From Gammaproteobacteria bacterium (GTDB lineage: Bacteria; Pseudomonadota; Gammaproteobacteria; Pseudomonadales; Pseudohongiellaceae): a stretch of DNA of 64,000 nt. Shown here piece after piece: positions 54,123-62,100 of this stretch. The notes under the pieces were generated by a model. It ran no database searches. It was not told the origin of the DNA and worked only from the letters and a program-made list of their open reading frames with translations. Within the stretch, counting starts at the first letter, position 1. Each line of letters opens with the position of its first letter. The position numbers were made by a program, and so were the translations under genes. The stretch covers positions 131,213-195,212 of the forward strand of contig JAPPOG010000004.1 in the NCBI GenBank assembly GCA_028818225.1. Direction: 5' to 3'.

Positions 54123-54895
54123 TTGAGCTTATAACACCGGTTGTAAATAATTTGCCATTTTCGCTTTGCGCCTTCTCCGAGGCTTCTTTGTTGATTCTTC
54201 GTTCCTGTTTTTGATTGGACAGTTCGAAACTGAGTCTGGTCAATAAATCCCGTGCTAGCTAAAAGCTATAAGACTCGAGTAAGGGCTTGATGCAGTCAAA
54301 TGATCCGGAAACAGGACAGCAAAGAATAAAAACCGCGGGAGCCATCTGTAAAGCAGTCCCTTTGATAGGGTAGTCTGCGTTCAATATCCATGGATCCAGT
54401 TAAACCCATCTGAATCAACTTCAAACCCTAATTAAGTTTCCACAGGTGCCAGGCCGGGTTGCTTTGCGCTGGACCGGTTTGACGCTAAACCTTACTCCAC
54501 AATCTACCTGCAATGTTATGCTGCATAAATTATTGAGGCGGAACTTATTATATCAATGGGTTTCTTCAACATACTCCCAAGCAACAGAGTAAGAATCGAT
54601 GTAATTAATGTTGAGGTTTTGGTTACAAGTGAGAATGAGAAATTCAGTAACAGAAAAGAGTTTTTATTACACGGCTACAACTACCGGGTAACGATTTGTT
54701 TACTTCTCTACTCAACTTCTCTCTCAATCATCAATGAAAATAGCTTCTAGTTTTTAATCACTAACAGCTATGTAATTCTTGTCGCTTTTTTCAAATTGTC
54801 CAGAGTTAATGAGCTGTGCTTGTAACTATTTATTATTAGCGGTATGTTAATAAATTAACACCTGTAAGGAATAAAGCGCAGTTTAGGAGTTTGTT
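54123..54895. other. 773-bp AT-rich intergenic region
   Basis: No convincing gene. An open frame at 54556-54750 (64 codons) has no ribosome site and gene-unlike composition. The stretch is more AT-rich than its neighbours, especially 54540-54860, which could mark acquired or decaying DNA. The BlaI-gene palindrome lies at its right end. Confidence 0.5.
54845..54860. promoter_or_regulatory. Perfect palindrome upstream of BlaI-family gene, likely operator
   Basis: TGTTAAT (54845-54851) and ATTAACA (54854-54860) form a perfect inverted repeat with a 2-nt centre, ending 35 bp before the start codon at 54896. It suits a dimeric winged-helix repressor and suggests autoregulation. Confidence 0.6.
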
Positions 54896-55270
54896 TTGGT
54901 TGGTGAGCATGTATTGAGCAGAAGAGAGCGCCAATTAATGGGCATCGTTTATCGCCTTGAAGAAGCAAGCGCGAAAGAGATTATGGAAGAGTTAAGCGAT
55001 GGTTCCAGTTACTCGACCGTCAGAACCTTGCTACGTAAACTCGTTGAGAAGAACCAGGTTAAACATAAAGAACAGGGGTTGAAGTACATTTATTCTCCGG
55101 TGGTAAAAAGAAGAACCGCTGCGCGCCGAGCAATGGAGAGAGTTATTAGTACATTTTTTGAGGACTCATCATTTCTGGCAATCAATTCACTCCTGGAGAT
55201 GCAGAAGGGAGGAATTACAGAAGCGGAGCTGAATGAATTAGAAGCATTGATAGATCGTAAGAAAAAATAA
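54896..55270 (+). CDS. BlaI/MecI/CopY-family transcriptional repressor
   Basis: This 124-residue protein begins at TTG with TAGGAG 8 nt upstream. It is a BlaI-type winged helix (about residues 5-75: LSRRERQLMGIVYRLEEASAKEIM, YSTVRTLLRKLVEKNQVKH) with a C-terminal dimer helix (about 85-120). BlaI proteins usually lie beside a BlaR1-type M56 sensor protease; none is found here, so the signal route is open. A perfect palindrome upstream suggests autoregulation. Confidence 0.9.
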   Translation: MVGEHVLSRRERQLMGIVYRLEEASAKEIMEELSDGSSYSTVRTLLRKLVEKNQVKHKEQGLKYIYSPVVKRRTAARRAMERVISTFFEDSSFLAINSLLEMQKGGITEAELNELEALIDRKKK

Positions 55271-55631
55271 TTATGCAATATTATGATGGTTTCATCTGCT
55301 TTGCCGGGGGCGCCGCTAGCCTTAAGCCATGAAGTCGCATTTATGGCAACAAGCATCGACTTTTTTGTTATGTGAATAATTCAGTATCCAGATTTTCTGG
55401 TGTTAGCCCTTGGCCTGGGTGATCAACAAGATTCGAGACTCCGCTCAATCCAATCGCGATGATTGTGTCCCATCAAGCGGGACTTCGAATTATGGTTATG
55501 CCTGGAGACTGCAATAAAGCAATGAATCAGGGCTATGGTTTGCCCTACAAGAAACCAACGCCAGCCAGTGCTTGCTTACTGAATTCTCCAGCGAGTAAAG
55601 AGCTATAACAAGCAGCATTTTCAGCAAGCAA
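55271..55631. other. 361-bp intergenic region after BlaI gene, no BlaR1
   Basis: The stretch after the BlaI gene holds no M56/BlaR1 gene. A short 30-codon frame at 55282-55374 is unsupported. No terminator is clear. Confidence 0.5.
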
Positions 55632-56894
55632 TCAGGAAAGCTCTTGCAGGAACTCCAACAGTAATTCCGACGTCAGCTCAGCCTGTTCCTGCTGCACCCA
55701 ATGGCCAGCTCCTTCGACCAGGTGAACTGCTCGCATATCGGTACAGGCGGATTCCTGCATGCGCTCGAAAGAACCGGGATTCTGATACGTTCCCCAATCG
55801 CTGGCGCCACTGATGAACATGGAAGGTTGGTCAATCGTCTTTCCAGCATAGAGTTGGGACTCGGCAGCTCCTATACCGGACGCTCCCATGCGATAGGAAT
55901 TTAATCCTCCCTGAAAACTGGTGCGGCCGAATTCTTCTGTATAAACCGCCAGTTCTGTTTCGGTTAACCAGGAATTGGCGGAAACCTCCGCTGGGCTTGG
56001 CATGTGAACATCAACCGTCTCTGCCATGCCCATGTTCAAATCCATGATGTAGTAGGTTGGCATCTTGGCCCATTCCTCAGCCATACGTCCTGCCAGACGA
56101 TGAGGACGATTCTCTTCCCAGTCGGCGCTCTTATGATGGTAGTAAGCGCGAATAAAATTACTCAGTCCCTGTCTGGCATGCCACATATTGGGATTGGCCT
56201 CGCGGGTCTGGTAGTAGCGCTGGTAATGTTTGCGTGGGCGCGCTAGTGCCGCCAGATCATCATAAATGCTCGGGCCTGTGCTCCCACTTTGGCGAGGAGG
56301 ATTGTTTGCCGTGTCAAAAGGAATAGACCCTGTTCCTCCAAATGGAGCACTCATCATGGTTACGGCTCGGAATATGTCGGGGCGAGTAACTGCGCACCAG
56401 GCAGCAAGCGGCGATCCAAAATCATGTCCAATCACAGCCGCAACTGATTCATAGCCAAAGGCATAGACCAGGCCAACACAATCCCTTACTTTGTTTAACA
56501 TGCGGAATGGTGTGAGATCGGCATCATAATCGCTGTCATAGCCTGTGGTGCGTCCATAGCCACGAAGATCCGGCACGATCACGTGATAGCCAGCATCTGC
56601 TAATGGGCGCATTACATTGCGCCAGCTATAGGCGAGTTCTGGAAATCCATGGAGTAACAACAAGGCTGGACGGTTTGTGGCTTCATAACCCGCTTCCAGC
56701 ACGTGAAAGCGCAAGCCGTTTACATTATCAACAAACCGAGAACGAACGCCTTCGGGTAACCATTCATCGGGGTAGGGATGGGCAATGCCTTCAAGGGTAA
56801 ATTGATTCTGGGCAAAAAGGGTCTTGCTGATGGCAACAGTACCCGTGGTAAGTGCTGCCGTCTTGATAAAATTCCTGCGCGTTTGTTTATTCAT
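55632..56894 (-). CDS. Tat-exported alpha/beta hydrolase, epoxide-hydrolase-like
   Basis: This protein of 420 residues starts at ATG 56894 (MNKQTRRNFIK) with a twin-arginine signal (TRRNFIKTAAL, ending TLFAQ). The alpha/beta-hydrolase body has LLLHGFPELAYSWRN (oxyanion region), LRGYGRTTGYDS, and nucleophile elbow VIGHDFGSPLA with Asp as nucleophile, as in epoxide hydrolases and haloalkane dehalogenases. The catalytic His lies in VEGAGHWVQQE. It is the last gene of the six-gene minus-strand operon. Substrate unknown. Confidence 0.9.
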   Translation of the reverse strand: MNKQTRRNFIKTAALTTGTVAISKTLFAQNQFTLEGIAHPYPDEWLPEGVRSRFVDNVNGLRFHVLEAGYEATNRPALLLLHGFPELAYSWRNVMRPLADAGYHVIVPDLRGYGRTTGYDSDYDADLTPFRMLNKVRDCVGLVYAFGYESVAAVIGHDFGSPLAAWCAVTRPDIFRAVTMMSAPFGGTGSIPFDTANNPPRQSGSTGPSIYDDLAALARPRKHYQRYYQTREANPNMWHARQGLSNFIRAYYHHKSADWEENRPHRLAGRMAEEWAKMPTYYIMDLNMGMAETVDVHMPSPAEVSANSWLTETELAVYTEEFGRTSFQGGLNSYRMGASGIGAAESQLYAGKTIDQPSMFISGASDWGTYQNPGSFERMQESACTDMRAVHLVEGAGHWVQQEQAELTSELLLEFLQELS

Positions 56895-56935
56895 AAGTAT
56901 TTGTTTGTCTCTAAGAAAAGCATAGTCATTTGTAT

Positions 56936-58450
56936 TCACAAACTGGCCATTTCCAGTGCGAAATTCATTACCATTCCACCTGCTCGATCATCCTTATCAA
57001 AAATTGCCAGGCGGTCAAGATAGGCATCAAGTGATGGCATCTTCCCGGTTGAAGTACAGGCATTGATGAATACCCCGTCGAAGCTGGTTCGTATTTTTAC
57101 CGCTTCCCAGGCTTTGTCCAGCGCCAGGCTGTAACGGTCTTCAGGCAACCAACCCTGGTCTAGTCCTCGTTTAATGGCGATTCCTATCATCGCCGTCGAA
57201 GTAATTTCTGCAAATGAACCGGGGAAATCAATTACCTCATGCCACATGCCATCGGCATCCTGATATGGGAGCAAAGCCTCAAGATGATGGATCAACATAC
57301 CCAGCAGTACATCTCTGGCTGGATGATCCTTTGGGAAATCACTTAGTGTTAACGCTAACCCCAAAGCTGGGAATCCATTGCCTCGACTCCATGCCACGTC
57401 CGCATCAGGTGAGTGGCGATACAGCCCATTGTCTCGCAGCAGCATATTGCGCATAAAAGATACATGTCTGATTGCCATGTCAAAATACTTGTTGTCACCA
57501 GTGAGAACACCTGCCTTTGCCAAAAGTGGAGTAGCCATGAAGAATGCATCACTCATCTCATAATGCATGGGAACGACTTCAAGTTGTTCGCCATTCTCTG
57601 TAAAGGCCAGTTCCGCTGCCCTTAGAGTGAGCGCCATGGATTGTTGATTGCCGGTACGTATGGCGTGTTCCGCAAAAACAAGTTGACCCGCCAAAGCAGA
57701 TGAATTTGAAACTTCGAATTCCAGGCCGCCCAGGTAGGGCGCCAACAGCGCATTTACTGCATCAAGGTGTCCCAACCTAAGCCTGCCAATAACACTCATG
57801 CCAGGCACATAAACAGGGGTTGAAAACTCGTGGCCATACATTTCCGCGAGCTCCTCAGCAAAAGCTCGGGGCGCGCGTGCAGCTCTGCGCTCCAGTTCAG
57901 ATCTGGCTGGAGATGATTCAAGATCCGCGTTTGCGAGCAAGAATTCTACGCGGCTATTGCCAGCTGACATATTTACAACGGGAATAGTCCCGAACCCGGC
58001 GATGCCCGTATTACTAACAGTTTCGGCGAAGGAGAAATCGTTACCTGAACCTAGAACTATCAGATCCGGTGCGTGACTTCCTATCCATCGCCATAGCACA
58101 TGAGATATGGCATTTTCTGAGTAAGCTTGTCCCTGGGGAGGAAACTGCAGATCGTCACCATCCGGATTTGCATTGCTTATAACGATCAGATTGTTATCTT
58201 GCAGTGTTGCCTTGCTGGAAAATTCTTGTAGCAGCTCTTCAAGGATTGCCGTAGAAGTAGGATCTCCATCGAGTCCATCAAGATAAAGAATGGTTTTGGA
58301 GTGCGTATTATTAATCACACCTTGAGCGGTAATGACTGCTCGATTTTCTGTTAAACCGATATCCCAACTAATTTCTGCTGCATAGGTATGATAGGTATGG
58401 ACGCTAACCAGAAGAAAAAAAGACAGATTGGGAAGTAATTTCTTAATCAT
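56936..58450 (-). CDS. GH88/105-like glycosidase with extra N-terminal domain
   Basis: This protein of 504 residues starts at ATG 58450 (MIKKLLPNLSF) with a signal peptide ending HTYAA. The N-terminal 200 residues form an alpha/beta domain of unknown type (TILYLDGLDGDPTSTAI, NLIVISNANPDGDD, somewhat like M14 carboxypeptidase strands). The C-terminal 270 residues resemble the alpha/alpha barrel of GH88/GH105 unsaturated glucuronyl/rhamnogalacturonyl hydrolases (YEMSDAFFMATPLLAKAG, AWSRGNGFPALGL). It may cleave unsaturated uronic residues from marine polysaccharides (inference). It starts 9 nt after the creatininase-like gene and is followed at 41 nt by the hydrolase gene. Confidence 0.8.
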   Translation of the reverse strand: MIKKLLPNLSFFLLVSVHTYHTYAAEISWDIGLTENRAVITAQGVINNTHSKTILYLDGLDGDPTSTAILEELLQEFSSKATLQDNNLIVISNANPDGDDLQFPPQGQAYSENAISHVLWRWIGSHAPDLIVLGSGNDFSFAETVSNTGIAGFGTIPVVNMSAGNSRVEFLLANADLESSPARSELERRAARAPRAFAEELAEMYGHEFSTPVYVPGMSVIGRLRLGHLDAVNALLAPYLGGLEFEVSNSSALAGQLVFAEHAIRTGNQQSMALTLRAAELAFTENGEQLEVVPMHYEMSDAFFMATPLLAKAGVLTGDNKYFDMAIRHVSFMRNMLLRDNGLYRHSPDADVAWSRGNGFPALGLALTLSDFPKDHPARDVLLGMLIHHLEALLPYQDADGMWHEVIDFPGSFAEITSTAMIGIAIKRGLDQGWLPEDRYSLALDKAWEAVKIRTSFDGVFINACTSTGKMPSLDAYLDRLAIFDKDDRAGGMVMNFALEMASL

Positions 58451-58459
58451 TATCAACTA

Positions 58460-59257
58460 TTAATTCAGCTCCATTAGCTGTCTAATCTGATCCATAGCCG
58501 CATTAAATATTAAATCGAAACCTGCCCGGCCTCGTTCGGCGGTGGCTATCGTTGGATCCCCGGACACACCATCAACATCGGAGCCACGCCCTGGTGAAAT
58601 ATTGTCAGTTCTTACATGTTCAGGAGCGATGGCGAGCTGCAATGCGGTATCCCGCAAACCGGCATGAGTGCCAATCTGATCGTAAGTTGCTCCCTGAGTA
58701 ATGAGGTACTCATCAAATACACCCACCTTGTACCAATCCCCGATGTGAAAAACCCTGATTCCTTCATCACTCCACTCACTTGAAAGCCTCTCTGCCACGA
58801 CCTCCTGTGGTCTCTGGTTGGGTCCACTATCGCCAATGAATAAAATGTCAGTAAAGCCATGCTGTTTGAGACTACGGGCGGTGAATTCCAGTACCGATAC
58901 AAAAACATAGGCAGGGATGGAAATGGTGCCGGCATAACGCATGTGCCCGGAAGGGGGATCGATGTTTCCTTCCGGCACATAGGTCATTGCAGGTGCTACC
59001 AGGGCGTTACCGAGCGCCCGGGCAATTCTGTCTGCGCCGGCATTGATTCGATACCTGTGCTTGCCAAGCACCATGTGCGGCCCATTTTGTTCCGTACCCG
59101 CCGTTGGAATGATGACGGTGGTTGAACCGCTGTCGATTGCAGCGCGCACTTCGGTCCAGGTTAATTCTTCCAGGAAAACCGTATCGGGCGTTTGCGCATT
59201 GGTATGACTGATTAATACGGCAGAGACAAGAATGCTAAAGCATATTTTTTTCAACAT
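58460..59257 (-). CDS. Creatininase-family exported protein with altered metal motifs
   Basis: This protein of about 265 residues starts at ATG 59257 behind GAGAGGT, with a signal peptide ending HTNAQ. The creatininase fold is visible: LTWTEVRAAIDSG, then TAGTEQNGPHMVLGKH, where Glu and His match the metal site, and the barrel segments after it. However, the TD that follows in typical members is KH here, and the usual NGHGGN block reads GDSGPN. Metal binding and activity may be changed. Family members hydrolyse cyclic amides and related compounds. Third gene from the end of the operon. Confidence 0.85.
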   Translation of the reverse strand: MLKKICFSILVSAVLISHTNAQTPDTVFLEELTWTEVRAAIDSGSTTVIIPTAGTEQNGPHMVLGKHRYRINAGADRIARALGNALVAPAMTYVPEGNIDPPSGHMRYAGTISIPAYVFVSVLEFTARSLKQHGFTDILFIGDSGPNQRPQEVVAERLSSEWSDEGIRVFHIGDWYKVGVFDEYLITQGATYDQIGTHAGLRDTALQLAIAPEHVRTDNISPGRGSDVDGVSGDPTIATAERGRAGFDLIFNAAMDQIRQLMELN

Positions 59258-59289
59258 GCCCACTACCTCTCGATGGAAATAGATTGCTG

Positions 59290-60675
59290 TTATTCAGAAG
59301 CGCCAGCGGCTTCCAATACATTGACTACTGATTCGTAACGACGTTGTTTGGCAAATGCCAGTGCGGTCTGACCATCAGCATTTTTGCCAGTGACTTTGAC
59401 GCCCGCAGCGAGGGCTACTAATACCGAATCAAGAACAAGGGATTCCCTATCCTGCAACTGACCCGCTCTCCGTTCCGGTGTTCCCCAGCTAACCCGTAGA
59501 CGAGGATGGCCCATGCCGACTGCAGCCATTAACAGATCAATTTCCCCTTCATCCCGGATAAAATGCTCAAGCATGCGTTGTGCAGGATAACTCATGTGAT
59601 TGACTGTCATCGGTTCAGCGCCAGCCTCCAGTAGCGCCTCCATGATCGATGGTTCAGAAAATCTTGCTGCTAACCACAGTGGAGTTGCACCGATTAACGC
59701 GTCATGAAAATTATAATCGGTTGATTGTCTTCTAACGGGGGTGGGTTTTTCCAAAATGGCTTCCAGATTAGCGCCGTGTTCAATCAATATGTTTACTGCA
59801 TCGAGATTTCCTCGTTGCACGGCGGCATGAAGCGCGGTGTGACCGCTATCATTGGATTCAATGTCAGCGCCGTTTTCAAGCAGATACTCGAGCGCCGCCG
59901 CGTTGCCACCGTGAATCGCCATAATTATTGGGCTGGTGCCAAAGGCTGATAACTGATTTACATCTGCACCAGCATCAACTAAAAGTTTTACCGAATCCAA
60001 ATCTCCGGCGCGTGCTGCAAAAATCAATGGGGTGTTGCCGCCGAGCTCAGTCCAGTATTTGTAATCGGGGTGACTGTCCTGCTCTTTCTCGGATTTAACA
60101 TAGTGCTCACGAATTTCGGAGCGGGCATTCAGATTTGCCCCATGGTCTATTAATGCCGCCACGACACCCGCATGGCCGCGGCCTGCTGCCCACATCAACG
60201 CAGTCTGCTCGCGGGTGACGGCAATATTCGGGTCAGCACCAGCTTCAAGCAAGGCTCTCACTACAGCGCCGTTACCCGCCTGTGCGGCAGTCATTACCGT
60301 TGATTCACCTGACAATAGTTGAATACCCGGATCAGCACCGGCCGCTAACAGGGCTTTCACCGTTTCGATACTGCCATTTTCAGCAGCCAGCCACAGAGGC
60401 GTTACGCCAAGATCGGTTGTCGCATTAACGTCTGCGCCGGCCTCCAGCAAGTTTGCCATTGCTTCCGTTTGATCGTGATAACTGGCCCAGTGCAATGCCG
60501 TAGTGCCATCACCGTAAACAGCATTTGGATTTAAACCGTCCTCCAATAAGGCAACGAGTTCATTCCATTTCTGTTCTTTAGCCAGACTAACAACGACAGG
60601 AAGGTTTTGCGCGTAAACATGACTCGCGCAAAAGATCAGCCCAACAATGAATATTTTTTGCGAACTTAACGACAT
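59290..60675 (-). CDS. Exported ankyrin-repeat protein
   Basis: This protein of about 461 residues starts at ATG 60675 (MSLSSQKIFIVGL) with a signal peptide ending HVYAQ. It has about 10 to 11 ankyrin repeats such as GTTALHWASYHDQTEAMANL, LEAGADVNATTDLGVTPLWL and GHTALHAAVQRGNLDAVNI. Ankyrin repeats bind partner proteins. It begins 10 nt after the DUF1552 gene, so it is cotranscribed; DUF1592-type, DUF1552 and ankyrin genes are often found together (from memory). Confidence 0.92.
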   Translation of the reverse strand: MSLSSQKIFIVGLIFCASHVYAQNLPVVVSLAKEQKWNELVALLEDGLNPNAVYGDGTTALHWASYHDQTEAMANLLEAGADVNATTDLGVTPLWLAAENGSIETVKALLAAGADPGIQLLSGESTVMTAAQAGNGAVVRALLEAGADPNIAVTREQTALMWAAGRGHAGVVAALIDHGANLNARSEIREHYVKSEKEQDSHPDYKYWTELGGNTPLIFAARAGDLDSVKLLVDAGADVNQLSAFGTSPIIMAIHGGNAAALEYLLENGADIESNDSGHTALHAAVQRGNLDAVNILIEHGANLEAILEKPTPVRRQSTDYNFHDALIGATPLWLAARFSEPSIMEALLEAGAEPMTVNHMSYPAQRMLEHFIRDEGEIDLLMAAVGMGHPRLRVSWGTPERRAGQLQDRESLVLDSVLVALAAGVKVTGKNADGQTALAFAKQRRYESVVNVLEAAGASE

Positions 60676-60685
60676 GTCGAACCGC

Positions 60686-62029
60686 TTACAGTATGAGTGG
60701 ACCGGTACTGCCGCCCATCTGGTCGATAGACAATCCAAATTTCTCCATCAGGCTCAGGTGCAGGTCGGCCATGGTTGGTTCGTTGTCATAGAAGACGTAA
60801 TCGCCGCCCTTCAGCCAGCCAGCACCACCACCAACAAGAATAATTGGCAAGTTATCACCGGAATGCACAGTGCTATTCGATAATCCACCGCCATAAATTA
60901 TTGTCATGTTATCCAGCAGTGATCCATCACCATCTGGTATTGCAGATAGCTTATCCAGATAGTTGGCGAACAAAGTGGTGTGGTAGGTATTAATCTTCGA
61001 CATCCGCTCAACCAGCACAGGATTATTGTTGTGGTGGGAGAGTGGGTGGTGTGCGTCAGGCACGCCAATCTGAGGGTATGGCCGCGCACTCTGCTCTTTG
61101 CTCATCATGAAGGTAATAACCCGGGTAAGATCAGTCTGCAGTGCAAGTACCTGCAAGTCCTGCATGATTTCCATGTGATCTTCGAATACCGGGGGCACGC
61201 CAGCTGGTTGATCCAGCTCTGGAAGATCCATGTCGATTTGCTCTTCGGCTTTCTGAATACGGCGTTCGATATTACGCACCGATTCGGTATAGCTGTTAAC
61301 CAGGTGGCGATCTTCGTAACCGAGTTCCTGTTCCAGGCTAGAAAGCTTGTCCATAACTGCATCGAGAATACTGGATTGCTGCCGCAGTCTGAGTTCGCGT
61401 GCTTCTTTTGCAGTTGATCCGCTGTCACCAAACATGCGCTCAAAAAGGGCGCGAGGATTGTGTTCCGTTGGTAGTGGTTCATTCTTGCCACGCCAGGAGA
61501 GGGTGTGGGTATAAACGCAGCTCAGATTGACAGTACAGGCACCTGCCAGGGCCGGCGCATCCATGGATAATTCTAAAGAAGATAATTGTGTTTCCTTGCC
61601 CAGCTCATTGGCGAGTAACTGATCGACAGAAATGTCGGCGAGGATCTCAACTTCGGTGCGCCCCCCACGGGTAATACCTGTCAGGAATGAACCGCCAGCG
61701 CCAGCATGGGCAATATTCCAGTTGGCTTTCAAGCCACCGATGAGGCGCATCTTTTCTTTGTAGTTGGCTAGCGGCTGCAAAACCGGCGTGAGTTCATAAT
61801 TACTCCCGGTTGTTGCTGGTGTCCAATACTCCATGGCCATGCCATTGGGAATATACACCGTTTGAAATCGATGAACAGGAGCCGGGTTATTGGCAAATGC
61901 TGGAGTCATCGCACCCAACATAGGCAGGGCCAGAGAAGCACCGGCGCCTTTCAGCAGGGCGCGTCGGGATATGGCTTTGCCTGTATGAATGTTTACCGCT
62001 TGAGCAATCTTGTTTGGTTTCACGGTCAT
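60686..62029 (-). CDS. DUF1552-family Tat-exported protein
   Basis: This 447-residue protein has a twin-arginine signal (AISRRALLKGAGASLALPM) and the DUF1552 body: VYIPNGMAMEYWTPATTG, LIGGLKANWNIAHAGAGG, and later DAHHPLSHHNNNPV, with a sulfatase-like/alkaline-phosphatase-like arrangement of His residues. It is presumed periplasmic; function unknown. A DUF1592-type gene lies upstream (71-nt gap) and an ankyrin gene downstream (10-nt gap), so the three probably form a unit. Confidence 0.92.
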   Translation of the reverse strand: MTVKPNKIAQAVNIHTGKAISRRALLKGAGASLALPMLGAMTPAFANNPAPVHRFQTVYIPNGMAMEYWTPATTGSNYELTPVLQPLANYKEKMRLIGGLKANWNIAHAGAGGSFLTGITRGGRTEVEILADISVDQLLANELGKETQLSSLELSMDAPALAGACTVNLSCVYTHTLSWRGKNEPLPTEHNPRALFERMFGDSGSTAKEARELRLRQQSSILDAVMDKLSSLEQELGYEDRHLVNSYTESVRNIERRIQKAEEQIDMDLPELDQPAGVPPVFEDHMEIMQDLQVLALQTDLTRVITFMMSKEQSARPYPQIGVPDAHHPLSHHNNNPVLVERMSKINTYHTTLFANYLDKLSAIPDGDGSLLDNMTIIYGGGLSNSTVHSGDNLPIILVGGGAGWLKGGDYVFYDNEPTMADLHLSLMEKFGLSIDQMGGSTGPLIL

Positions 62030-62100
62030 TCTCGCTTCCTCTTTGGGAACAGCAGGGTAAATCTTACACCGGAACTGCCTTGAATATCAGGATTTTAAGC

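Noticed and set aside
54556-54750. 64-codon frame in the AT-rich gap
   Set aside because: No ribosome site and residue content typical of random AT-rich DNA; kept only as a note in the gap entry.
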